This document shows, one piece after another, positions 17,816 through 24,046 of a stretch of DNA of 64,000 bases. Origin of the DNA: SZUA-442 sp963792405 (lineage in GTDB: Bacteria; Actinomycetota; Acidimicrobiia; Spongiisociales; UBA5794). How positions within the stretch are numbered: position 1 is the stretch's first letter; every line of letters begins with the position of its first letter. The stretch is from assembly GCA_963792405.1 (NCBI GenBank), contig CAWBVU010000006.1, positions 434,001 to 498,000 of the forward strand, given 5' to 3'. Both the position numbers and the translations under genes were made by a program. The notes below the pieces were generated by a model that saw only the letters and a program-made list of their open reading frames with translations, did not search any database and had not been told where the DNA came from.

Positions 17816-17845
17816 TTGCCATTACGGGTCGGTCCCACGTATCCT
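17816..17845 (+). promoter_or_regulatory. Sigma-70-type promoter for the tRNA genes
   Basis: TTGCCA (17816-17821), an 18-bp spacer and TATCCT (17840-17845), ending 11 bp before the tRNA-Gln 5' end. The position and spacing suit a stable-RNA promoter. Confidence 0.5.
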
Positions 17846-17856
17846 TGCCGACGCCT

Positions 17857-17928
17857 TCGGGGGTGGTGTAATTGGCAACACGCCGGGTTCTGGTCCCGTT
17901 ATTGAGGGTTCGAGTCCTTCCCCCCGAG
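17857..17928 (+). tRNA. tRNA-Gln (anticodon CTG)
   Basis: Folds as a cloverleaf of 72 nt including the discriminator. The acceptor is TCGGGGG/CCCCCGA, the D stem GTGT/ACAC, the anticodon loop TTCTGGT with CTG at 17890-17892, and the T-arm GAGGG-TTCGAGT-CCTTC. Pair 27-43 is C-U, a minor end mismatch. The first pair is U1-A72, the feature associated with recognition of tRNA-Gln by GatCAB, consistent with gatCAB in the window. CCA is not encoded. It lies 24 bp before tRNA-Glu and shares its promoter. Confidence 0.95.
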
Positions 17929-17952
17929 CCGGCAGATACACTCTGCCCACAC

Positions 17953-18025
17953 GGCCCCGTCGTCTAGCGGCCTAGGACGCCGCCCTCTCAAGGCGGTAGC
18001 GCCGGTTCAAATCCGGTCGGGGCTA
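17953..18025 (+). tRNA. tRNA-Glu (anticodon CTC)
   Basis: A 73-nt cloverleaf: acceptor GGCCCCG/CGGGGCT with a G1-U72 wobble, D stem beginning GTCT, anticodon stem CCGCC/GGCGG around loop CTCTCAA, and T-arm GCCGG-TTCAAAT-CCGGT with discriminator A. CCA is not encoded. Its 3' half, from 17990 on, is the first member of a 123-bp tandem repeat whose later copies lack the 5' half. Confidence 0.95.
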
Positions 18026-18272
18026 CGAAGAGACCTCTCGCATCTCACGCGGGGGGTTTCTTTGCGTTACCCCCTTGAGAGTGCGGCGTGCCGCTTCTGC
18101 TCTCCCTTTGGCAAGGCGGTAGCGCCGGTTCACATCCGGTCGGGGCTACGAAGAGACCTCTCGCATCTCACGCGGGGGGTTTCTTTGCGTTACCCCCTTG
18201 AGAGTGCGGCGTGCCGCTTCTGCTCTCCCTTTGGCAAGGCGGTAGCGCCGGTTCACATCCGGTCGGGGCTAC
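17990..18272 (+). repeat. 123-bp tandem repeat carrying tRNA-Glu 3' halves (2.3 copies)
   Basis: Unit 1 (17990-18112) begins in the tRNA-Glu anticodon arm and continues through an 85-bp spacer. Unit 2 (18113-18235) differs from it by one base, and a partial unit 3 (18236-18272) holds only the tRNA part. The difference turns the T-loop TTCAAAT into TTCACAT (A58 to C) in copies 2 and 3. The later copies have no matching 5' half, so they are not complete tRNAs. The spacer contains a GGGGG/CCCCC hairpin and a GCGGC-GT-GCCGC hairpin. The period of 123 is 41 codons, which explains a repetitive open frame through it. Confidence 0.9.
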
Positions 18273-18277
18273 AAGCC

Positions 18278-18304
18278 AGAAACCCCTGTACCGCAGGGGT
18301 TTCT
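18278..18304 (+). terminator. Hairpin terminator after the tRNA/repeat region
   Basis: AGAAACCCCTG pairs perfectly with CAGGGGTTTCT around a five-base loop TACCG (11-bp stem). There is no long T tail, as is usual in GC-rich bacteria. It closes the tRNA transcript and is symmetric enough to work on both strands. Confidence 0.7.
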
Positions 18305-18438
18305 GCGCGTTCCGAGCCCGATGCGTGACGGGGGTGGCGCGGGCGGACGATGCCGATTTCGGCGGTTTGGTGGTGGGATGGTGCGAAACGGGACGTCGCG
18401 CCCGTATCATCGGCTCAGCTGCTTCGGCGGCCTTCCCC

Positions 18439-18466
18439 TTGCTCGTTGTCCTACGACTCTGATTCT
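18439..18466 (+). promoter_or_regulatory. Possible promoter for the RRM operon
   Basis: TTGCTC (18439-18444), a 16-bp spacer, GATTCT (18461-18466). This gives a leader of about 70 nt before the ATG at 18542, with a small GCACA-CCG-TGTGC hairpin at 18498-18510. The rest of the 18305-18541 gap shows no gene. Confidence 0.35.
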
Positions 18467-18541
18467 CGGGTCGGTTCCGGACATCTCATCAGGTGCGGCA
18501 CACCGTGTGCGCGCACATCCCTGACAGCAAAGGAAGCTGCC

Positions 18542-18787
18542 ATGAACATCTTCGTCGGCAATTTGCCATTTACCGCCTCCGAGTCGGATCTCCGAGGCCT
18601 GTTCGCCGAATACGGCGATATCGAATCCGTCGCGATCATCTCCGACCGCGACACCGGACGCTCACGTGGGTTCGGCTTCGTCGAGCTCGCCGCTGATGCC
18701 CGCGCCAATGACGCGATCCGCGACCTGGACGGCACCAGCCTCGATGGTCGCAACATCAACGTCAACCAGGCCAAGCCACGTTCGTGA
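18542..18787 (+). CDS. Small RRM-domain RNA-binding protein
   Basis: An 81-aa protein that is one RNA-recognition motif almost end to end. RNP2 is IFVGNL near the N-terminus and RNP1 is RSRGFGFVEL in the middle, both with the aromatic residues used for single-stranded RNA binding. There is no glycine-rich tail. Bacterial single-RRM proteins are often cold-induced RNA chaperones, and the 70-nt leader would suit such control, though this is inference. AAGGAAG precedes the ATG, and start 18542 begins exactly at the domain. The stop overlaps the GTG of a zinc-finger-like gene by four bases. Confidence 0.92.
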   Translation: MNIFVGNLPFTASESDLRGLFAEYGDIESVAIISDRDTGRSRGFGFVELAADARANDAIRDLDGTSLDGRNINVNQAKPRS

Positions 18788-18963
18788 CGACCGACCAAGG
18801 CCGGGACGACGCCCCGTCGTCGGAGCTGTCCACCTGCACTCGCTGTGGGATGGAGCTTCGGACGACAGAGCTGTGGGCCCACACGGCCCACGCTCACAAC
18901 ATCGACCTCGACGCCAAGAAGCCGAAGAGCAAGGGCAAGGGACGCGATCGGGGAGGACGTTGA
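18784..18963 (+). CDS. Small Cys/His (zinc-finger-like) protein, basic tail
   Basis: A 59-aa reading from GTG at 18784, overlapping the RRM stop (GTGA). It contains C-T-R-C at 18-21 followed by histidines 33, 36 and 38 (W-A-H-T-A-H-A-H), so a C2H2/C2HC zinc site is plausible. It ends in a lysine/arginine-rich tail (KKPKSKGKGRDRGGR) suited to nucleic acid contact. Gene status rests on the tight overlaps with both neighbours and on this composition. No homologue was recognised. Its TGA shares a base with the next ATG (TGATG). Confidence 0.65.
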   Translation: MTTDQGRDDAPSSELSTCTRCGMELRTTELWAHTAHAHNIDLDAKKPKSKGKGRDRGGR

Positions 18964-19151
18964 TGCTCAATGGCCTCCTCCAGCACACGCCCTGCATCAT
19001 CACGACGATCGACGGTGACTCGGTCACCGGCGTCTACGGCGGGATCGAGACACGACATGGTGACTGGGCGGTGCTCGTCCGTAGGGAGACCGACACGCTC
19101 AGCATCCCCGTCGAATCCATCAGGGCGGCGTCCCGAGCCACCCGCGCCTAG
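18963..19151 (+). CDS. Small protein, possibly Sm/Hfq-like
   Basis: A 62-aa protein beginning MLNGLLQHTPCIITTIDGDS and continuing VTGVYGGIETRHGDWAVLV, then LSIPVESIRAASRATRA. The order of a short helix, strands with a DG...GxY turn, a GDWAVLV strand and a final IPVESI strand is reminiscent of Sm/Hfq or small SH3-like barrels. This is a fold guess from pattern only. Start and stop are fixed by the TGATG junction with the upstream gene. It is the third member of the RRM operon. Confidence 0.6.
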   Translation: MLNGLLQHTPCIITTIDGDSVTGVYGGIETRHGDWAVLVRRETDTLSIPVESIRAASRATRA

Positions 19152-19167
19152 TCACCGACGTCGGAGC

Positions 19168-19258
19168 TGCGGTGCGGGAGGCGTCTCGCTTCCTTCTCCC
19201 CCTTTGGGGGAGATGCCCGGTAGGGCAGAGGGGGGAGTGCGGTGCGGGAGGCGTCTCG
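19168..19258 (+). repeat. Direct repeat pair flanking a hairpin
   Basis: The 21-mer TGCGGTGCGGGAGGCGTCTCG-type element occurs at 19168-19188 and again at 19238-19258 (70-bp period). Between the copies lie the TCTCCCCC-TTT-GGGGGAGA hairpin and a GCCCGGTAGGGCAG segment. It is intergenic, with no coding sign. Confidence 0.75.
19195..19213 (+). terminator. Hairpin, probable terminator of the RRM operon
   Basis: TCTCCCCC and GGGGGAGA form a perfect 8-bp stem with a TTT loop, 43 bp after the last stop codon of the operon. There is no T tail. It sits inside repeat DNA and may belong to that element instead. Confidence 0.5.
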
Positions 19259-19284
19259 TCGCGGTGCGCGCTGTCAGTACTGCG

Positions 19285-19389
19285 GCCCTCTCTGCGTCGC
19301 TTCGCTCCGCGTCTCTCCCGCGGGGAGAGACGGAGCAGGGTGCCCTCTCTGCGTCGCTGCGCTCCGCGTCTCTCCCGCGGGGAGAGACG
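19285..19389 (+). repeat. Two 48-bp direct repeats each containing a GTCTCTCCC palindrome
   Basis: Nearly identical blocks at 19285-19332 and 19342-19389 (57-bp period) begin GCCCTCTCTGCGTCGC. Each holds the same palindrome, GTCTCTCCC-GCG-GGGAGAGAC, at 19311-19331 and 19368-19388. Together with the repeats just upstream they fill most of the 448-bp gap before the nucleotidase gene. The remainder (19390-19599) shows nothing beyond the purine-rich ribosome site near 19583. Confidence 0.75.
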
Positions 19390-19599
19390 ACGAACGGCGG
19401 TCGCTCCTCGCGTCCGTTCGATCCTCGGTCGTGGCGAACGATCTTCATCTGCGCCCCACAGCGGCGTGTCGCCCGCGTAGCCTCGGGTTGACGGCCCTGT
19501 GTCGGCCGCTGTCCACACACAGGCCCGGGCATGCTCGGTGCCTCCGTGCGGACACGGGTCGGCGGGGCACGCGAAGAAACGGGAGAGGAAAGGGGAACC

Positions 19600-22161
19600 A
19601 TGTCCCTCCAGCGAATCCATCGAACGCGGCGCGTTCGAGTCGTCCTCACGGTCGTGGCGGTGCTCGCCGCACTGCTCGTCCTGGCTGCGCCGTCGGCGCA
19701 GGCAGAGCCGCCGGACGGCTATGACACCGCCACGTTCACCCTGACCATCCTGCACAACAACGACGGCGAGTCGCAGCTCGTGAATGCAGGTAGCGGCATC
19801 GAGACGTACGGGGGCGCCGCGCGGTTCGATGCGCTCGTCGACGCCCGCCGGACGGCCCAGGCGGGCCTCACCGACGGGGTGCTGATGGTGTCGTCCGGTG
19901 ACAACTTCCTCGCGGGACCGGAGTTCAATCTGGGCCTCGAGAATTTCCTCGCGACGGGAGAGCCGTTCTACGACACCGTGGCCATGGCGCTGATCGGCTA
20001 CGACGCCGTCGCACTCGGCAACCACGACTTCGACTTCGGTCCCGAGGTCCTCGCGGACTTCCTCACCGGGTACCAGACGCCGCCGACGGGCTACGTGGGA
20101 CCCTATGTCACGCCGCCCTACGTCTCGGCGAACCTGGACTTCGTGGGTGAGCCGACGCTCAACGCGCTCGTCGATCCCCTCGGACCGATCACGACGGCGG
20201 TCGACCCGCTGAGGCCGATCGCCAAGAGCACGATCGTGAGCTCGGGAGGCGTCGATATCGGGTTCATCGGCCTCGAGACCCCGAACCTCGCCTCCATCTC
20301 GAGCCCGAGGAACGTGGCGATCGACAGGGCGATCGTGAGCGTCGTCCAGGCGCAGGTGACCGCACTCGACGGCCTCGGCGTCGACCACATCGTGCTGTTG
20401 AGCCACCTCCAGGACATCGACAACGAGAAGAGCCTGATCGCCCAGGTCACGGGCCTCGACGTGGTCGTCGCAGGTGGCGGTGACGAGCTGCTCGCCAATG
20501 CCGGCGACACGCTCATCCCCGGCGACACCGCGGTGGACACGTATCCCGTGTGGCAGCAGGACGCAGCAGACGTCTACGTCCCGATCGTCACCACGTCCGG
20601 TGAGTACAAGTACCTCGGACAGCTCGAGGTTGGCTTCGACGCCGCCGGTGCGGTCGTGGGGGTCGGGCCGAACAGCGGCCCGCTCGTCGTGTCGACCGCT
20701 GCGGGCAACGACGCCGACATGCAGACGTGGGTCGTCGATCCCGTCGTCGCAGGACTGGACGTCCTCGCCTCCACCAAGGTGGCGACGAGCCAGGTCGACC
20801 TCGACGGCCGTCGCGACTCGGTGCGCTTCATGGAGACGAATGAGGGCAACCTGATCGCCGACAGCCAGCTCTGGCAGGCGAAGAAGATCGCTGCCGACTT
20901 CGGCGCGAAGGCGCCGGACGTCGCCCTCCAGAACGGCGGCGGCATCAGGAACAACACCATCATCTCGGCCGGTGACCTCACCGTGCTCGACACGTTCGAC
21001 ATGGTGCCGTTCCCGAACTTCGTCACAGTCGTCGAGGACGTGCCGATCGCCCAGTTCAAGGAGATCCTCGAGAACGCGGTCTCGGCCGTGGATGGGCTCT
21101 CCGGCGGCACCGGGCGGTTCGCACAGGTCGCGGGCTTCTCCATGACCTACAACCCGTCGGCGCAGGCGCAGGTCGTCAATGACGCGGGGTTCGTGCTGAA
21201 GCCCGGCATGCGCATCCAGGACGTCAAGCTCGACGACGGTACGGTGCTCGTCAAGGACGGCGCGCTCATGCCGGCCACGAAGCCGAGCGTGAGCATCGCG
21301 ATCGTCGACTTCCTCGCTCGCGGCGGTGATCAGTATCCGTTCAGGAACGCACCCTTCAAGGTGCTCGGTGTTTCGTACCAGCAGGCACTCCAGAACTACC
21401 TGGAGATGCTCGGCACGGTGACCGCGGCGGACTACCCGGAGGGTGGCGAGGGCAGGATCACCCTGTCCGGTGCCCAGGTCGGGCTCGTTGACACGAGCAC
21501 CGGCGTGTGGACGCTCGGCGGTGACGCCTTCTACTACGGCAACCCCGGCGATGTGCCGTTCGTGGGTGACTGGGACTGCAATGGCACGTCGACACCGGGC
21601 CTGTACCGGCAATCGGACGGATTCGCCTACCTGAGGAACTCGAACACACAGGGCACAGCGGACCTGACGTTCTTCTTCGGGAACCCGGGCGACGTGCCGA
21701 TCGCCGGCGACTTCGACGGTGACGGATGTGACACGCTGTCGATCTATCGCCCGTCGAACCAGACGTTCTACATCATCAACGAGCTCGGAAAGGACGGTGG
21801 GGGCCTCGGCGCCGCCGACTTCAGCTTCGTGTTCGGTGATCCGGGAGATGAGCCCTTCGTCGGCGATCTCGACGGTGACGGGATCGACGAGGTCGCCCTT
21901 CACCGTGACACGACCGGTCTGGTCTACTACCGGACCACGCTGACGACCGGGGCGGCGAACGTCTCGTTCATCTGGGGCGACCCCGCGGACACGGTGTTCG
22001 CAGGTGACTGGAACGGCGACGGCACCGACACGGTCGGATTGTTGCGGGCATCGAACTCCACGTTCTACTACCGCAACACCAACACCCAGGGCGTGGCGGA
22101 CGGCAGCAGCGTGCTCACCGGGGGCGCCACCGGCGTTCCGGTGGTGGGGCGGTTCGGCTGA
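19600..22161 (+). CDS. Secreted 5'-nucleotidase/cyclic phosphodiesterase with FG-GAP-like repeats
   Basis: An 853-aa exported protein. The signal peptide (about 1-33) ends near A-Q-A-E. The metallophosphoesterase domain carries LTILHNNDGES and GNHDFDFGPEV, and the 5'-nucleotidase C-terminal domain has LQNGGGIRNN. From about residue 630 come four repeats of roughly 45-55 residues with G-D-P-G-D-x-P-F-V-G-D-x-D-G-D-G-type calcium loops, resembling FG-GAP/VCBS propeller blades. It should release nucleosides and phosphate from extracellular nucleotides, with the repeat domain perhaps for surface attachment. Start 19600 has a GAGAGGAAAGGGG site. Confidence 0.9.
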   Translation: MSLQRIHRTRRVRVVLTVVAVLAALLVLAAPSAQAEPPDGYDTATFTLTILHNNDGESQLVNAGSGIETYGGAARFDALVDARRTAQAGLTDGVLMVSSGDNFLAGPEFNLGLENFLATGEPFYDTVAMALIGYDAVALGNHDFDFGPEVLADFLTGYQTPPTGYVGPYVTPPYVSANLDFVGEPTLNALVDPLGPITTAVDPLRPIAKSTIVSSGGVDIGFIGLETPNLASISSPRNVAIDRAIVSVVQAQVTALDGLGVDHIVLLSHLQDIDNEKSLIAQVTGLDVVVAGGGDELLANAGDTLIPGDTAVDTYPVWQQDAADVYVPIVTTSGEYKYLGQLEVGFDAAGAVVGVGPNSGPLVVSTAAGNDADMQTWVVDPVVAGLDVLASTKVATSQVDLDGRRDSVRFMETNEGNLIADSQLWQAKKIAADFGAKAPDVALQNGGGIRNNTIISAGDLTVLDTFDMVPFPNFVTVVEDVPIAQFKEILENAVSAVDGLSGGTGRFAQVAGFSMTYNPSAQAQVVNDAGFVLKPGMRIQDVKLDDGTVLVKDGALMPATKPSVSIAIVDFLARGGDQYPFRNAPFKVLGVSYQQALQNYLEMLGTVTAADYPEGGEGRITLSGAQVGLVDTSTGVWTLGGDAFYYGNPGDVPFVGDWDCNGTSTPGLYRQSDGFAYLRNSNTQGTADLTFFFGNPGDVPIAGDFDGDGCDTLSIYRPSNQTFYIINELGKDGGGLGAADFSFVFGDPGDEPFVGDLDGDGIDEVALHRDTTGLVYYRTTLTTGAANVSFIWGDPADTVFAGDWNGDGTDTVGLLRASNSTFYYRNTNTQGVADGSSVLTGGATGVPVVGRFG

Positions 22162-22213
22162 TCCGTTCGCACCGACAGAAACGCCCCTCGGCACCAGCGG
22201 TGGGGTGACATAC

Positions 22214-22240
22214 GGGGCCCGGTTCACTGAACCGGGCCCC
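22214..22240. terminator. Bidirectional terminator between the nucleotidase and PPOX genes
   Basis: GGGGCCCGGTT and AACCGGGCCCC form a perfect 11-bp stem with loop CACTG. It lies between two convergent genes (stops at 22161 and 22247) and can serve both. Confidence 0.8.
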
Positions 22241-22246
22241 CTCGCG

Positions 22247-22663
22247 TCAACGGTCCGTAGCCGACCAGCCGGCCAGCCCATCGATCGAGAAGGCGAGCAC
22301 GGTGTGGACCGCCGCATCGGTGGCGTATGCCGGATATCTGTCCGCGAGCACGTCACGCCACATAGCCGGGTCGTCCTCTCCGACGAAGGTGAGGTCGGCA
22401 CGAACCCACCACAGCGCCTCCCAGTCGTCGGACCGCCCGTCGACGAGCAGCGATGCCCTCGGGTCGGCTTCCAGGTTTGACGTCCGCCTCAGCCGCAGCG
22501 ACGCCTTCGATTTGATGGTGTCGATCGGGATGGCAAGGCGGTCACCGTCGATGGCGAACACGACGGGTACGAGATGCGCGCCGCGTACCGGGTCCACCGT
22601 GCCGAGGACACCGAATCGGCACGAGGCGATCCTCACCATGCACGCGGCGGAGTCGAGTCGCAT
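22247..22663 (-). CDS. PPOX-class (F420-type) oxidoreductase, Rv0121-like
   Basis: A split-barrel flavin/F420-binding protein of 138 aa. The pattern HLVPVVFAIDGDRLAIPID, KSKASLRLRRTSNLEADPRA, then SLLVDGRSDDWEALWWVRAD matches the pyridoxamine-oxidase-like family that contains mycobacterial Rv0121, whose members are thought to use F420. FbiD elsewhere in the window shows the cell probably makes F420. Start 22663 is supported by a TACCGT box seven bases upstream. Continuing the frame further upstream only shadows the antiporter gene. Confidence 0.82.
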   Translation of the reverse strand: MRLDSAACMVRIASCRFGVLGTVDPVRGAHLVPVVFAIDGDRLAIPIDTIKSKASLRLRRTSNLEADPRASLLVDGRSDDWEALWWVRADLTFVGEDDPAMWRDVLADRYPAYATDAAVHTVLAFSIDGLAGWSATDR

Positions 22664-22670
22664 GCGGCAG

Positions 22671-22676
22671 ACGGTA
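22671..22676 (-). promoter_or_regulatory. Leaderless -10 box TACCGT for the PPOX gene
   Basis: TACCGT on the minus strand, seven bases before the ATG at 22663. A TAGCGT box on the other strand at 22687-22692 may serve the divergent antiporter. Confidence 0.45.
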
Positions 22677-22738
22677 CCGACTCGGGTAGCGTGTGCTCTC
22701 GATCCGACCGTTTCGAGTCGTGAGGAGGTGCGTCGCGG

Positions 22739-24043
22739 ATGGTGGGGCTGACCGTCCTCGTGGTGCTGTTCATCGTGTACGCAGTGTTCTCGCGCCGGAT
22801 GGAGCGAAGCCCGATCACCGGACCGATCGTCTTCACCGCAGCAGGCCTGCTCGCCGGCCTCGAACTCATCGGTGGGGGCACCGCCATCGAGACCCTCGAA
22901 CTGGGGCTCGAGAGTGAGGTCATCCAGGGATTCCTCGAAGCCACACTCGCGGTCATCCTGTTCTCGGACGCCGTCATGATCGACACCCCGGCAGTGCGCA
23001 GGGAGGCCTTCCTCCCGGGCCGCCTGCTCGGCATCGGACTCCCTCTGACCATCCTCGTCGGCACGCTGGCGGTCTTCCCGATCCTTCCCGGCGTGTCGTT
23101 CTGGCCGGCGGTGGTCCTCGCGGTCGTGCTTGCACCGACCGATGCGGCCCTCGGGCAGGCTGTGGTGGCCAATCCCGGTGTGCCGGGTACGGTGCGGCAG
23201 GGACTGGTCGTCGAGAGCGGGCTCAACGACGGGATGGTCGTGCCCGCGCTCGCCGTCGCCCTGGCCGCCGCCGCGGGTGAGATGCAGTCCGCGGGCGAGA
23301 TCGTCGGCGTCTTCGTCGAGGAGATCGGCCTCGCCGTGGTCGTGGGCGTCGCCGTGGGATGGGTGGGGGCGAAGGTCGTGCGGTGGTCGAGCGAACGTGG
23401 ATGGATGGCGCGCGAAGGTCGCCAGGTCATCCTGCTGTTCCTCGCCTTCCTGTGCTATCTGGCAGCCGACCCGGTCGGAGGGTCTGGCTTCATTGCGGCC
23501 TTCGTGGGTGGACTGACGTTTGGCTATCAACTCAGGCGCGTGTACCCCGATATGTCGCACTTCTCGGAGGGGGTCGGGCACCTGATGACGATGTTCGCCT
23601 TCTTCATCTTCGGGGGACTCGTCCTCGCCCCGTACATCGAGGTCGTGACCTGGCGGATCGTGCTCTACGCGGTCGTGAGCCTGACGGTCGTTCGGATGAT
23701 CCCCGTCGCGATCTCCCTCATCGGCACCGGGCTGTCGATCCCCACACAGATGTACGTCGGCTGGTTCGGACCGAGGGGTCTCGCCTCGCTCGTGTTCCTG
23801 GGCACGGTCGTCGTCCAGGCCGCCCCCGACGATGCCCCCGAGATCATTGCGACAGGCGCCACCGCCGTTGGCCTCTCCGTGCTCCTCCATGGCCTCACGG
23901 CATGGCCGCTGTCGCAGTGGTATGCGGCATGGTGGGCCAGGGAGAAGGACACCGGTACCGCCGAGGGGATGGCTGAGGCGCATGCCGCCGAACACATCCC
24001 GACCCGTCGCCTCGAGGGGCGGATGCGTCCCCCGATGGAGTGA
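22739..24043 (+). CDS. CPA1-family Na+(K+)/H+ antiporter
   Basis: Polytopic membrane protein (434 aa) with about 12 hydrophobic segments. The family marks are SDAVMIDTPAVRRE, the ion-site region VLAPTDAALGQAV (CPA1 has T-D-P or T-D-A here), ESGLNDGMVVP and a late GPRGLASLVFL segment. It exchanges monovalent cations for protons and would help in pH or sodium homeostasis. The C-terminal tail is short and has no regulatory domain. GAGGAGG lies about 13 bases before the ATG, rather far, so a downstream start cannot be excluded. Confidence 0.9.
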   Translation: MVGLTVLVVLFIVYAVFSRRMERSPITGPIVFTAAGLLAGLELIGGGTAIETLELGLESEVIQGFLEATLAVILFSDAVMIDTPAVRREAFLPGRLLGIGLPLTILVGTLAVFPILPGVSFWPAVVLAVVLAPTDAALGQAVVANPGVPGTVRQGLVVESGLNDGMVVPALAVALAAAAGEMQSAGEIVGVFVEEIGLAVVVGVAVGWVGAKVVRWSSERGWMAREGRQVILLFLAFLCYLAADPVGGSGFIAAFVGGLTFGYQLRRVYPDMSHFSEGVGHLMTMFAFFIFGGLVLAPYIEVVTWRIVLYAVVSLTVVRMIPVAISLIGTGLSIPTQMYVGWFGPRGLASLVFLGTVVVQAAPDDAPEIIATGATAVGLSVLLHGLTAWPLSQWYAAWWAREKDTGTAEGMAEAHAAEHIPTRRLEGRMRPPME

Positions 24044-24046
24044 TCG

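Noticed and set aside
18113..18272. Extra tRNA-Glu genes in the repeat copies
   Set aside because: The copies lack the 5' acceptor strand, D-arm and half of the anticodon stem, and carry A58C in the T-loop.
18062..18328. Open frame with two near-identical 41-residue repeats
   Set aside because: The repeat is the 123-bp tRNA-derived DNA duplication, which happens to be a multiple of three. No ribosome site or domain.
17990..19389. CRISPR array from repeated units
   Set aside because: Units are few, of differing period and partly tRNA, and spacers are not unique sequences. No cas genes nearby.
19120..22401. Minus-strand open frame of over 1000 codons across the nucleotidase gene
   Set aside because: It mirrors the nucleotidase codons, is Arg/His/Asp-rich with no recognisable domain, and runs through intergenic repeats. 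It is a high-GC antisense shadow.
22664..23995. Long N-terminal extension of the PPOX protein
   Set aside because: It is antisense to the antiporter, with low-complexity His/Asp/Arg content. The real start is 22663 with its own -10 box.
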